A DNA stretch of 64,000 bases, from NCBI GenBank assembly GCA_040779335.1, contig JBFONV010000005.1:248001-312000 (forward strand), written 5' to 3'. Under the pieces are notes generated by a model. The model was not told the DNA's origin, searched no databases, and saw only the letters and a program-made list of their open reading frames with translations. Origin of the DNA: JBFONV01 sp040779335 (GTDB lineage Bacteria; Pseudomonadota; Gammaproteobacteria; Enterobacterales; Alteromonadaceae). How positions within the stretch are numbered: the stretch's first letter is position 1; each line of letters starts with the position of its first letter. Position numbers and translations under genes: made by a program. Shown here piece by piece: positions 18,173 through 27,893 of this stretch.

Positions 18173-18207
18173 AAGACACATAACTGATACGTCTAGTTAT
18201 GTGTCTT
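18173..18207 (+). terminator. Perfect 13-bp hairpin after the esterase gene
   Basis: AAGACACATAACT pairs with AGTTATGTGTCTT around a 9-base loop. No T-tract follows, so it may be a Rho-independent terminator of poor quality, an mRNA-stabilising stem, or an operator for the TonB receptor gene downstream. Confidence 0.5.
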
Positions 18208-18245
18208 GTGATGTCAAATATCCCGAAGACTTGTCGCAAAACGTA

Positions 18246-18258
18246 TACTACTATAGTA
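18246..18258 (+). promoter_or_regulatory. Putative activator site, TACTA-N3-TAGTA, upstream of TonB receptor gene
   Basis: TACTACTATAGTA has perfect 5-bp inverted arms. It matches the motif found upstream of four other units in the window (24982, 30432, 32717 and 42355). Its end is 95 bp before the receptor ATG. The function is inferred from recurrence and position. Confidence 0.5.
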
Positions 18259-18352
18259 CAAATTATTTTTTGCACGCTTTGCGATAGAGTCAATACCTGA
18301 ACTATTAATCGATCAGCTATAGACCGAATATAATTACAATAAGGGTACCTCA

Positions 18353-20629
18353 ATGAAACAGCAAAGTATCAAGCTTAGTTATCTAGCATTGGCGATCACA
18401 ACCGCCTTGTCTAGTCCAATATTACACGCGGAAGAAACTTCTCCTGCCGATCAAGACTCAGGACTTGAACGCATTGAGGTGACAGCACGTAAAACTGTTG
18501 AAAGCCTACAAAATGTTCCAGTTGCCGTAACCTCAATTGGTGCCGAGCAACTAGCGCAAAATGGTGTTAGCGTCATCACAGAAGTACAACAGTTTTCCCC
18601 TAACACCACTTTACAACGCAGCCGAGGAACAAACTCTACCTTAACCGCATTTATTCGCGGCGTTGGCCAAGAAGATCCGCTTTGGGGCTATGAACCTGGC
18701 GTTGGCATTTATATTGACGATGTCTATGTGGCACGTCCTCAAGGTGCTGTGCTTGATATTCTTGATGTTGAACGTGTTGAAGTTCTGCGCGGACCACAAG
18801 GCAGTTTATACGGGAAAAACACCATTGGTGGCGCGATTAAATACGTTACTAAAAAAATGTCTGGTGATTCCGAACTCAGTATTAATGCCACTATTGGTGA
18901 TTATGGTCGTAAAGACTTTAAAGTTTCGGGTCAATATCCGCTCATTGCTGATCAACTCTACTTTGGTTTTGCTGGTGCCAGCTTAAACCGTGATGGCTAT
19001 GGTGAATTTTTAACCTCGGACTTAGCTGATCAAGATAAAGAAAATTATAACAAAGATGTGTTCGCGGGCCGCTTAACCTTAGAATATACGCCGAGTGACA
19101 ACCTGTTTATGCGTCTTAACTATGATAAAACAACCGATGACTCTAATGCCAAAGGGGGTTATCGCATACTATCCAGCTTACTCACCGATGCGCCGGTACC
19201 GGATAGCGTGTATGACTCGTATACCAGTATGCCCACTTGGAACAAGGTAGAGACTGAAGGCCTAAGCTTTACCTTAGAATATTTCATCAATGATTTTTGG
19301 TCTTTTAAGTCAGTCACTGCTAGTCGTGAAAGCTACTCGCCCACCAATATCGATTTTGATAATACCAGTTTACGTATTTTTGATGTTCCTGCTATTTACG
19401 ACGACGAACAATTTTCGCAAGAATTTCAGCTTAATTATGATTCAGATAACCTAAACTTAGTTTCAGGTTTATATTATTACGATGGCGAGTCATGCGGTCA
19501 CTTCGACGCGATCCTAGAAGTACTTGGCAATGCGTTAGGTGCGCCGGGCTTAACTCGTGAAGTTCGCGGTTGCAATAACAGCGAAAGCTATGCCATCTAT
19601 GCGCAAGGCTCATACAATTTTACCGAAAAATTCTCAATGACGTTGGGCGCGCGCTACACGCAAGAAGAAAAACAAGCGACGGTATATAACGGACTGGCAT
19701 TCTCAACGGTTTATCCTGAGTCAAACTGGATCCCTGGTTATACCCGAGATGAACAAGCCATCAACTCATTAATTCCAAAAGTATTAGATGACAGTGAAAC
19801 CTGGTCCAGATTCACACCTCGCATCGACGTAGAATATCAATATAGTGACGATATAATGCTATTTAGCAGTTACTCGCAAGGCTTTAAATCAGGTACGTTT
19901 AACCCGAGAGCAAGTACTGCAGAGCCTGCTGTTGATCCAGAAGTCGTTGATTCATATGAAGTAGGTGTTAAAAGTGAGTGGAACGACAACCTGCGCTTAA
20001 ACGTCACTTTATTTATGTTAGATCACAAAGACAGACAATTTATCAGCGTTGTTCCTAATGAAGATCCCAGTGTCTTAGATCAACGTTTAGGCAATATCGG
20101 TAAATCTGACGCTACCGGTGCTGAAATTGAGATCCAATATGCGGCTTCAGATGCGTTAAATTTATTTGCTAATGTCGGTTTAATTAATGCCGATTTTAGT
20201 GAAGTTGTGACTTGGGATGGCACCAAGTATGTTGATATTTCTGACACCTATACGATCACCAATACCCCTGACACTACCGTTAATTTAGGCTTTAGCTATG
20301 ACTTTGAAACTGACATGGGTAGCTTCGTCTTGAACGGCAATTACTATTATCGTGGTGATTATGATCTTGCCGTAACAGATAACTTGCTGAGCCAAGACGG
20401 TTATGGGTTAGTTAACCTTGGCTTAAATTGGTATAGCAAAGACGGAAATTGGACCGCTGGCCTGCATCTGAAAAACATCACAGATGAAGAATACTTAGTT
20501 GGTAATTACGCCTTTGTTACTCCACAAGATGATGGTAGCTATACACCTGGATTGGGTGGAGACAATACCTTAATTGGCTATTATGGTGATCCACAAACGA
20601 TTGCGTTAACGGTTGGCTATACCTTCTAA
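18353..20629 (+). CDS. TonB-dependent receptor
   Basis: A 758-residue outer-membrane transporter. The signal peptide ends at about 26 (SSPILHA, then EETS), the TonB box is ERIEVTARK, and the plug domain (about 45-165) contains IRGVGQED, GIYIDDVYVARP, VERVEVLRGPQGSLYGKNTIGGAI. The rest is a 22-stranded barrel ending in the aromatic signature VGYTF. The plug type is the one common in sphingomonad and alteromonad receptors for carbon sources rather than classic siderophores. The substrate is not known. It has its own upstream region with a motif shared by other uptake genes, and a terminator follows. Confidence 0.93.
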   Translation: MKQQSIKLSYLALAITTALSSPILHAEETSPADQDSGLERIEVTARKTVESLQNVPVAVTSIGAEQLAQNGVSVITEVQQFSPNTTLQRSRGTNSTLTAFIRGVGQEDPLWGYEPGVGIYIDDVYVARPQGAVLDILDVERVEVLRGPQGSLYGKNTIGGAIKYVTKKMSGDSELSINATIGDYGRKDFKVSGQYPLIADQLYFGFAGASLNRDGYGEFLTSDLADQDKENYNKDVFAGRLTLEYTPSDNLFMRLNYDKTTDDSNAKGGYRILSSLLTDAPVPDSVYDSYTSMPTWNKVETEGLSFTLEYFINDFWSFKSVTASRESYSPTNIDFDNTSLRIFDVPAIYDDEQFSQEFQLNYDSDNLNLVSGLYYYDGESCGHFDAILEVLGNALGAPGLTREVRGCNNSESYAIYAQGSYNFTEKFSMTLGARYTQEEKQATVYNGLAFSTVYPESNWIPGYTRDEQAINSLIPKVLDDSETWSRFTPRIDVEYQYSDDIMLFSSYSQGFKSGTFNPRASTAEPAVDPEVVDSYEVGVKSEWNDNLRLNVTLFMLDHKDRQFISVVPNEDPSVLDQRLGNIGKSDATGAEIEIQYAASDALNLFANVGLINADFSEVVTWDGTKYVDISDTYTITNTPDTTVNLGFSYDFETDMGSFVLNGNYYYRGDYDLAVTDNLLSQDGYGLVNLGLNWYSKDGNWTAGLHLKNITDEEYLVGNYAFVTPQDDGSYTPGLGGDNTLIGYYGDPQTIALTVGYTF

Positions 20630-20653
20630 CGCCATTATCACTCCCCGTAAATA

Positions 20654-20698
20654 AAAACAGCAACTGCTATCTACTACTTTAGATCCAGTTGCTGTTTT
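20654..20698 (+). terminator. Terminator after the TonB receptor gene
   Basis: AAAACAGCAACTG pairs with CAGTTGCTGTTTT over 13 bp with a 19-base loop, and the right arm ends in a T-run. It is positioned 25 bp after the receptor stop codon. Confidence 0.75.
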
Positions 20699-20733
20699 CG
20701 TATGGTAATATTTGCTCTAATTAAAGACACAAT

Positions 20734-20758
20734 CATACCGTTGGCACTCACCGGTATG
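20734..20758. promoter_or_regulatory. Inverted repeat upstream of the LuxR-type regulator gene
   Basis: CATACCG and CGGTATG form 7-bp arms with 11 bases between them, ending 20 bp before the regulator ATG. It could be an operator or autoregulatory site. It does not resemble the TAGTA motif. Confidence 0.4.
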
Positions 20759-20778
20759 GCTAACCTGAGTATCTTAGT

Positions 20779-21450
20779 ATGTCTAACCCACAAGTTGTTA
20801 TCGCTGACGATCATCCATTGTTTCGCACTGCGCTCAAACAAGCCGTAGTAGAATGTATTGCCAATGTTGAAATATTAGAAGCGGAAAACTTGGCTGAATT
20901 ATTGATCATTGCCGATAACACCCCCGCGTTAGAGATTGTCTTTCTCGATCTGCATATGCCAGGAAACGACGGTTTTACCGGCTTAACTCAATTACAAAAC
21001 CATTTCCCCGATCTGGTGGTGATTATGGTGTCATCAGACGACAATCCTGACATTATGCGCAAAGCAATAAACTTTGGTGCGGCCGCTTTTATCCCCAAAT
21101 CAGCTAATTTAACGACAATTGGCTGTGCAATAGATTCTGTACTTGCGGGTAATATTTGGTTGCCAGAAAATACTGAGATCAATAGCGATCAGGAAACAGC
21201 GCTCAATCATCAAAAATTGGCGAAACAATTAGCACAGCTAACGCCACAACAATATACCGTGTTAGCGATGATTGCTGATGGACAATTGAACAAACAAATT
21301 GCTTATGAGTTAAATATTAAGGAAACAACCGTTAAAAAGCATGTATCGGCAATACTACTCAAACTAGAGGTTTATAATCGCACGCAGGCCGGTCTTGTTT
21401 ATCAACAACTGATGTTAACGCCGCCACAAAATGAAGTCATTTCGGCATAG
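20779..21450 (+). CDS. crbR: LuxR/NarL-family response regulator, CrbR/ErdR-like
   Basis: A 223-residue regulator. The receiver domain has acidic residues in VVIADDHPLFR, the phospho-acceptor Asp in IVFLDLHMPG, and the Lys in AFIPKSAN. The C-terminal LuxR helix-turn-helix is in LTPQQYTVLAMIADGQLNK and KQIAYELNIKETTVKKHVS. It is convergent, 12 bp away, with a symporter-type hybrid kinase. This pairing is that of CrbR/CrbS in Vibrio and ErdR/MxtR in Pseudomonas, which control acetyl-CoA synthetase, acetate permease and related carbon genes. The symbol is assigned from this pairing, not from a database comparison. Confidence 0.75.
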   Translation: MSNPQVVIADDHPLFRTALKQAVVECIANVEILEAENLAELLIIADNTPALEIVFLDLHMPGNDGFTGLTQLQNHFPDLVVIMVSSDDNPDIMRKAINFGAAAFIPKSANLTTIGCAIDSVLAGNIWLPENTEINSDQETALNHQKLAKQLAQLTPQQYTVLAMIADGQLNKQIAYELNIKETTVKKHVSAILLKLEVYNRTQAGLVYQQLMLTPPQNEVISA

Positions 21451-21462
21451 CCATGATAGCAA

Positions 21463-24400
21463 CTATAGCAACAGTTGACGCAATAAACGTTTTAACGCAA
21501 GCACTTTAACGGGCTTACGCAAGAAGTAAAACTGGGCATTGCTGGTATGCTGCCTGACTCGCTCAGAGGGATCTGCAGAGCAAATAATACAAGGGATCTG
21601 CCACTTTCTATCGGCAAATAATTTAGTGATAACATCAACACCATTAATATGGCGGTCCAAATGATAATCAGCAATGATCATATCTGGTTTAGCCGTTTCT
21701 GCGCCTAAAGCTAATATCATCGATGCTTCATCCGTTGCCGTAATAACACGACATCCCCACTCCTCGAGCTGCGATGTCATCGCAGTGACCACTAACGACT
21801 CATTATCAATAACCAGCACACATTTATGCTCTAACTCACTATGGGTATTGTCTTCAATAGATTGAACAAATGCAGTTAAATGTTCAGTATTAACCCGCGC
21901 TCTTGGTACGTCGATCGCAAATACTGAGCCTCGTCCGACTGTTGATTTTAGCGATATGGTTAAACCTAACAGGCGCGCAATACGTTCTGAAATCGCTAAA
22001 CCTAATCCCAAACCGGGTACATCTCTGCCCTGCTCCAACCGTTCAAACTCTTGAAAAATAGTAACTTGTTTATCTTCGGGGATACCTGGACCATTATCCC
22101 ACACCTCGATCCGTATTTTATTCTTAACGCGCCTAACACCCAGTAAAATACGTGGTTTTGACGCAGTATTATCAGGACAATAATGAATCGCATTCGACAG
22201 GAAGTTCTGAATAATACGTCGAAGCAATCGCTGATCACTTTCAATAAAACATTGCGAAAATTGACAACTAAAATCAATATTTTCCTGTTTGGCGATAACG
22301 GTAAATTCGTTGTTTAATGGCCGTAATAACTCATTAATAGGAAAGCGTGTCAGTGTCAGCTTTTGATGACTACCGTCTAACCTAGAAATTTCAACCAGAT
22401 CAGACAACAACGCTTCAACCACATTTAATGAGTCTTGAATATGATCCGCCAAACCTTCCAGTTCCGTCGTTTTAACTTTTTGTTTCAGCATGGAGGTAAA
22501 CAAGGTTAGCGCGTTAAATGGCTGCATTAAATCGTGACTAGCGGCCGCTAAAAATCGGGTTTTACTGCTATTTGCCGCTTCGGCTTCCGCTTTCGCGGAG
22601 GCTAATTCTTGGGTTCTGCTCGCTACTCTTTTTTCCAGTGTCTCGTTGGCGAGTTGCAAGGCTTTTTCCGCTTCAATGTGCGCAGTAATATCTGAAAAAG
22701 TACTAACAAAACCGCCACCAGGCATTGCTTGCCCTCTGATCTCTAGCACCATGTTATTTGGCATAATACGCTGAAAGTGATGGCTATTTCCCGCCCTCAT
22801 ATGGTCAATACGACGATTTATCATCAACGCCGAATCTTCACCTTTAAGCACCCCGCGTTTAACATTAAACAGCAATAGTTCTTCTATCGGTGTTCCGGCT
22901 TTAACAAGGTCTTTAGGATAATCGAGTAATTCAATATAACGATGATTCCAGGCAACAAGTCGCATATCCGCATCAACGACACTGATACCCTGCTCTATAT
23001 TTTCAACACCTGCTTGCAATAACTCTCGATTAAACTGAAAAATTTGACTCGCTTCATCAACAATACTGACCACATCTTCTAACGGCATATCTTGTTGGGT
23101 AGAAGCCGCTTTCATCACCATACGTGTTGATGCGCTGCCTAATACTCCAGCAAGCTGCAATTGCGTATATTCAACCAAATCGGTTGCAGCGATTTGCTGG
23201 CGATTTCGTTTATTATCGAGCTGGGCAATCAGATTATCTGCCGACTGCTGAGAAATAAAGCGGCGTAATAAATTGTATAAATCTTCAATCGTTAGATTGC
23301 GCTCAAGATGGCCTTGTTGTCGATTGAGAAACAATTCTGCCTGTAATTTTTCACCAACACTGCGGCTACTGTACAAGGATAAGAAAACATAGAAGAAAAC
23401 ATTCACCAATAAACTGATAAAAACCCCATGGCTGACGGTATCTAAAGATGTCATACCAAATATGGCTGTCGGTTTTAACCAGCTAATGTCCCAGGGACCG
23501 TTTAATACCCATGTACTTTCTGGCAGTAAGGTCGGTAAAAGTAAACAATATAACCACGCAACACTGCCGCTAATTAATCCCCAAAATGCGGCATTAGTGG
23601 TGGCTTTTCGCCAATACAAAGCACCAACAACCGCGGGGGCAAATTGTGCTAATAAGACAAAGGATAATAAGCCAATACTCGCTAAATGATTTTGTTGATT
23701 GATCAAACGCTCAAACGCAAATGCCAACATTAAGATCACCGCAATAGCCGCTCGCCTCAATGTTAATAGCATGCCGGATATCTCGGTGATTTTGCGCAGA
23801 ATATCCAATCTGGTACGTAACAGTAATGGGTTAACCACTTCAGTGGTGATCATGGTACTTAATACAATAGTAGCGACGATAACCATGCTAGTTGCTGCGG
23901 CTAATCCGCCAATAAAAGCGATGATCCCTAGCCAAGCCTGTTGATAAAAAAGCGGGATAGTTAATACAAAGGTATCAGCATCGACACTGCCGCCAGGAAA
24001 CGCGACTTGCCCAGCGATGGCAATAGGTAAAATAAAGATGTTAATCAGAATTAGGTAAGTAGGGTAAAGCCAACGCGCAGTTTTCAGTTCATTTTCATGA
24101 TGATTTTCTATCACCATCATATGAAACTGCTGCGGCAAAATAAAAATAGTCACTATTCCTAATAAGGCTTGGGAAATAGCGTAATAAATAGTATTGCCAG
24201 TGGCAGCAGGCGCTCGTTCAGGTTGTTGGCTAAGTAAATGGCTAAAGCCATCAAATAGATAAAAGGTCACAAATAAACCAATTGCTGTAAGCGCGATAAG
24301 CTTCACTATCGAGCTAAAGGCAATAGCCAGTACTAAGCCTCGGTTTTGCTTACTTGCTGCAATTTGACGGGTACCAAACAAAATACTAAAGCAGATCAAT

Positions 24401-24897
24401 ACCAAAGTAACGGCAAACGTAGTGTTGATCCCAGATTGATAACTACCAGTAAGCAAATCAAAACTGGTGCTAATAGCCCGTAACTGCAATGCAATATAAG
24501 GAATGGTCCCCAGCAACGCAATCATAGCGACTGTAGCTGCTACTTTTGGAGATCGGTCATAGCGACAAGCAATAAAATCAGCAATGGATGTTAAGTTTTG
24601 TTGTTTACATATCCGTAGCATTTTCAACAGCATAGGCCAGGCAAAGACAAAACATAAAATAGTGCCAATATAGACTGGCGCTAACCAAGCACCTGACGCA
24701 GCCACTTGTCCAACCATGCCATAGAAGGCCCATGACGTGCAGCTAACACCTAGCGACAGACTATAAACCCAAGGACGACTGATCCAATGTTTAACCGATT
24801 GCTTTTGTCCCCAATAGGCAACAATAAACAATAAGCCTAAATAGCCAATTGAGAGTAGCGTAATAAACCAAGCATCGACGGATAGCCAGACTAACAA
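21463..24897 (-). CDS. crbS: Hybrid sensor kinase with sodium:solute symporter domain, CrbS/MxtR-like
   Basis: A 1144-residue protein. Residues 1-500 form about 13 membrane helices of the SLC5 symporter type (LTSIADFIACRYDRSP and ILPQQFHMMVIENH are typical). A STAC-like cytoplasmic linker (about 540-610) is followed by PAS (about 625-745), a DHp domain with the phospho-acceptor His in LAAASHDLMQPFNAL (about 787), an HATPase with VWDNGPGIPED and GLGLGLAISERI, and a C-terminal receiver with Asp in MIIADYHLD (about 1079). This order is that of CrbS/MxtR/CbrA kinases, which couple solute sensing to carbon-use control. No acs or actP gene is in the window. Confidence 0.88.
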   Translation of the reverse strand: MLVWLSVDAWFITLLSIGYLGLLFIVAYWGQKQSVKHWISRPWVYSLSLGVSCTSWAFYGMVGQVAASGAWLAPVYIGTILCFVFAWPMLLKMLRICKQQNLTSIADFIACRYDRSPKVAATVAMIALLGTIPYIALQLRAISTSFDLLTGSYQSGINTTFAVTLVLICFSILFGTRQIAASKQNRGLVLAIAFSSIVKLIALTAIGLFVTFYLFDGFSHLLSQQPERAPAATGNTIYYAISQALLGIVTIFILPQQFHMMVIENHHENELKTARWLYPTYLILINIFILPIAIAGQVAFPGGSVDADTFVLTIPLFYQQAWLGIIAFIGGLAAATSMVIVATIVLSTMITTEVVNPLLLRTRLDILRKITEISGMLLTLRRAAIAVILMLAFAFERLINQQNHLASIGLLSFVLLAQFAPAVVGALYWRKATTNAAFWGLISGSVAWLYCLLLPTLLPESTWVLNGPWDISWLKPTAIFGMTSLDTVSHGVFISLLVNVFFYVFLSLYSSRSVGEKLQAELFLNRQQGHLERNLTIEDLYNLLRRFISQQSADNLIAQLDNKRNRQQIAATDLVEYTQLQLAGVLGSASTRMVMKAASTQQDMPLEDVVSIVDEASQIFQFNRELLQAGVENIEQGISVVDADMRLVAWNHRYIELLDYPKDLVKAGTPIEELLLFNVKRGVLKGEDSALMINRRIDHMRAGNSHHFQRIMPNNMVLEIRGQAMPGGGFVSTFSDITAHIEAEKALQLANETLEKRVASRTQELASAKAEAEAANSSKTRFLAAASHDLMQPFNALTLFTSMLKQKVKTTELEGLADHIQDSLNVVEALLSDLVEISRLDGSHQKLTLTRFPINELLRPLNNEFTVIAKQENIDFSCQFSQCFIESDQRLLRRIIQNFLSNAIHYCPDNTASKPRILLGVRRVKNKIRIEVWDNGPGIPEDKQVTIFQEFERLEQGRDVPGLGLGLAISERIARLLGLTISLKSTVGRGSVFAIDVPRARVNTEHLTAFVQSIEDNTHSELEHKCVLVIDNESLVVTAMTSQLEEWGCRVITATDEASMILALGAETAKPDMIIADYHLDRHINGVDVITKLFADRKWQIPCIICSADPSERVRQHTSNAQFYFLRKPVKVLALKRLLRQLLL

Positions 24898-24981
24898 TAT
24901 AAATTCCCTAAAGATGGTGCCATAAGCATCAATTTTTTGTTCTGCTGCTATTTAAAACCATAGCGACAATAGTGCCTATAG

Positions 24982-24994
24982 CACTAAGGTAGTA
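24982..24994 (+). promoter_or_regulatory. Putative activator site, CACTA-N3-TAGTA, upstream of the MFS-esterase operon
   Basis: CACTAAGGTAGTA is identical over all 13 bases to the site upstream of bdhA (42355-42367, opposite strand). It ends 68 bp before the MFS ATG, against 63 bp for bdhA, and has the same orientation to its gene. It also lies in the divergent region shared with the crbS-like gene. Confidence 0.6.
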
Positions 24995-25061
24995 CTTATT
25001 TTTCAGCATCCTTACGGTAATCTGCCCAATAATCTCCTATACACCAACGAAACTAGCATAT

Positions 25062-26243
25062 ATGAATATTGGGAACAAATATTTGGTTGAAGTTATTGTT
25101 TTTCTTAGCTATGTACTATTCGCGATGGCTTGGGTTGGCGGTACTGCCAGTATGAACCAGATCATGAACTCAATGAACATCAATAGTTTAGCTTCGGCAA
25201 GTTTTATCAGTGGTGCAGTAACGTTGGCAAAAATAGTCGGCACGTTTATCGCTGCTTGGCTGGCGTTAAAATGTGGTCTTAAATATGCGTTCTTTATCTC
25301 AGGGCTATTAATCGCATTTGGCTTATTAACGCCATTGGCGCCAAATTATGAATTACTACTGATCAGCCGATTTTTAATGGGATTGGGCGGCGCATTTATG
25401 ATTGTTTATTTCAACCCCATCGTGATGCAATGGTTTCCGAGTGAACAACGTTCAACCATTAATGGCCTTAATGCCGTGGCATTTAATGTCGGCACGGCCA
25501 TTATTTTGTGGTTTATGGCCGACATTAATGCGCTGACAGGCGCTTGGGAGTCAAGTTTAATCACTTTTTCTCTTGCCAGCATCTTACTTTGCATCGCTTG
25601 GTTATTCGTCGAAGTTGAGTCGCCTAAAACCAGCAGTAATGAGACCAGCGCAACTAAAAATAACGGCTACGTATATTTAGATGGCTTTAAAGATCGTTTT
25701 AATTGGGTTTACGCGCTTACCTACTCTGGCATATTGGCATTTTATATATGCTTATTTACCTTTTACCCCAAGGCAGGCATCAGCCAAAGTAAATGGGTGA
25801 TTGGTTTTGGTATCATTGGAACATTAGCCGGTATTATCTACAGCAAAAAAATCACTAAACGCATTCCTGTGATCCGCTGGTCAGGCTTAATTATTCCCCT
25901 GTGTATTCTCGGTTTGTCTTTTGTGCAATGGTCTTGGTTGCAAACGCTTTGTGCAATTTTATTGGGATTTTTCATCTTTTTTCCTATTACCGCACTGGTC
26001 ACTATCCCGCATGAATTAACAGATATGAGCGGGCAAAGGATCACGGTCATATTCAGTTTATTTTATTCAGTAAGTTATCTTCTGGCAACGGTGGTGTTGT
26101 GGTTATTTGGTAAACTAGTTGATGTTTATCAAGGGGATTTCACTGCATCATTTATCATGATTGCGTTGACCAGCAGTACCTTTTTTCTTGGCAGTTTTTT
26201 CTTACCGGAAACCGATAAACAATCAATCATAAATAAGGTGTAA
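25062..26243 (+). CDS. MFS transporter
   Basis: A 393-residue major facilitator with 12 predicted membrane helices in two halves of six joined by a polar loop near 190-215 (SPKTSSNETSATKNN). The conserved loop between helices 2 and 3 reads AWLALKCGLKYAF, an atypical form of the GxxxDRxGRR motif. The subfamily resembles the CynX/NarK-like uptake proteins, but the substrate is not evident. The downstream hydrolase gene begins five bases after its stop codon, so the pair should be one operon that imports and cleaves an ester, or imports its products. Confidence 0.85.
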   Translation: MNIGNKYLVEVIVFLSYVLFAMAWVGGTASMNQIMNSMNINSLASASFISGAVTLAKIVGTFIAAWLALKCGLKYAFFISGLLIAFGLLTPLAPNYELLLISRFLMGLGGAFMIVYFNPIVMQWFPSEQRSTINGLNAVAFNVGTAIILWFMADINALTGAWESSLITFSLASILLCIAWLFVEVESPKTSSNETSATKNNGYVYLDGFKDRFNWVYALTYSGILAFYICLFTFYPKAGISQSKWVIGFGIIGTLAGIIYSKKITKRIPVIRWSGLIIPLCILGLSFVQWSWLQTLCAILLGFFIFFPITALVTIPHELTDMSGQRITVIFSLFYSVSYLLATVVLWLFGKLVDVYQGDFTASFIMIALTSSTFFLGSFFLPETDKQSIINKV

Positions 26244-26247
26244 TGCG

Positions 26248-27177
26248 ATGAGAGGAAAAGTTTCCCCTAAACTCAACGAATTTTTAGCGCTGGTTAATGA
26301 ACAAATAGCCCTCGCTAAGCAAGAAAACGTCATTTTTTCACCGCAAATGGTGCGCGAAAACCTTGATAAACTGGCCGCTTTTACCTCTGTTTCGCCAGAG
26401 ATTGCTTTTGTCGAACAGCGTGAATTAGTCATTGATAAACAGACAGTCTCCACGCGCATCTATAGCCCAGCTCCTAATGAAAAACTGCCAGTGCTAATTT
26501 ATTTTCATGGTGGTGGTCACATGTGCGGAAGTGCCAAATTGTACGACCCAATGTGCAGAAAAATGGCAATTGCCGGACAGTGCGTGGTGATAAATGTCGA
26601 TTATCGTCTCGCACCAGAATTTCCTTACCCTGCAGGACTCACTGATTGCAAAACCGTATTACGCCATTATCAGCAACTACTAACCAATGTTAGCTACAAT
26701 CATCAAGTGTTTATTGGCGGAGACAGTGCTGGTGGCGCCATTTGTACTAGCCTTGCGATGCAAAGCCTAAGCGATGACACGCTTAAAATTGACGGGCAAA
26801 TACTAATTTATCCCAGTGTTGATTACACCATGAGTCGTGAATCTGTGCAGAGTAATGGCAGCGGTTTCTTGCTAGAAAGTACAAAAGTGGCTTGGTATTT
26901 TGATCATTATTTTCAAAATAACGAAAATCGTGAACTAGCTTCGCCGCTTTATGGCCCAATCAACGATAAATTACCGCAAACACTGGTGATCACCGTAGGT
27001 TGTGATCCGCTTAGAGACGAAGGCAATGAATATGCGAATGCGCTAATGTTAGCTGGGGTTAAGGTCGTTCATCACCAGTTTGACGATATGATCCATGCGT
27101 TCATGAATATTGAAGATTTAGTACCAGAAGAATGTCAGCATTTATATCAGCTAATTGGCACATTTATGCGCTCTTAA
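26248..27177 (+). CDS. Alpha/beta hydrolase of the hormone-sensitive lipase family
   Basis: A 309-residue cytoplasmic esterase. The oxyanion motif is YFHGGGHMCGS, the nucleophile Ser is in GGDSAGGAIC, the acid is in GCDPLRDEGNEY, and the catalytic His in DDMIHAFMNI. It has no signal peptide, so it acts on imported substrates, in agreement with its place just after an MFS transporter gene. The ribosome binding site AAGGTG overlaps the end of that gene. The start may also be an ATG five bases earlier in another frame, which would not encode this protein. Confidence 0.88.
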   Translation: MRGKVSPKLNEFLALVNEQIALAKQENVIFSPQMVRENLDKLAAFTSVSPEIAFVEQRELVIDKQTVSTRIYSPAPNEKLPVLIYFHGGGHMCGSAKLYDPMCRKMAIAGQCVVINVDYRLAPEFPYPAGLTDCKTVLRHYQQLLTNVSYNHQVFIGGDSAGGAICTSLAMQSLSDDTLKIDGQILIYPSVDYTMSRESVQSNGSGFLLESTKVAWYFDHYFQNNENRELASPLYGPINDKLPQTLVITVGCDPLRDEGNEYANALMLAGVKVVHHQFDDMIHAFMNIEDLVPEECQHLYQLIGTFMRS

Positions 27178-27234
27178 CTGCTTAAAACTCACATTTTTAC
27201 GCCACTTCATCCAGCTAACAGCTAAAGACTAACC

Positions 27235-27708
27235 TTAAAGTAATAAACTTTCATCGATACGGTGATAAACATCCGCGACATTAAGTAATGATGTTGCGGT
27301 TAAGCCTGGCACGCCATAAACCTCAGTATCAACATTATATTTTTGCTTTATATGAGCCAACAGTAAATCAAAGTCGCCATCTCCAGATAATAAGATAACC
27401 TTGTCAACACTGCTAGCTAGGTCTAATACATCGATAGTAATGCCAACATCCCAATCACCTTTTGCTGAGCCGTCACTGCGTTGAATAAAGGGTTTAAGCT
27501 TCACGGTGAAGCCGATGTGTTTTAACGCTTTTTGAAATTTGTGTTGTTGATCGTCACTGCGCTGTGTTGCATAAGCATTGGCGACAACGATATCGCTATG
27601 CTCGCTTACTTGCTCCCACAACCTTCGATAATTAAACTGGCGACCGTATATTTGGCGAGTCGTATAATAAACATTTTGCACATCAACAAAAATGGCTGTT
27701 TTTTTCAT
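27235..27708 (-). CDS. NYN-domain (LabA/DUF88) PIN-like nuclease family protein
   Basis: A 157-residue protein of the NYN fold. Acidic residues expected to bind metal are seen in AIFVDVQNVYY, KGDWDVGITIDVL and LLSGDGDFDLLLAHI. Family members cleave or process RNA, or have regulatory roles, and many are uncharacterised. The gene stands alone, convergent to the esterase gene and divergent from the periplasmic binding-protein gene. Confidence 0.85.
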   Translation of the reverse strand: MKKTAIFVDVQNVYYTTRQIYGRQFNYRRLWEQVSEHSDIVVANAYATQRSDDQQHKFQKALKHIGFTVKLKPFIQRSDGSAKGDWDVGITIDVLDLASSVDKVILLSGDGDFDLLLAHIKQKYNVDTEVYGVPGLTATSLLNVADVYHRIDESLLL

Positions 27709-27893
27709 TAAGAAATATCGTGAAAGAATGAGAAAAGCAGTATAGCAAGCTTGATGATAAAACGAGATAAATTGCCGCTAAAGAAAAATTTCGTCCTGCT
27801 TTTATACGCAACGATTATAAGTAATTCTTCGGATTTATATAAACTTATGTATACTTGTAGCCTAATCAACCAAAAATAAAGGGGCGTAGTTCG

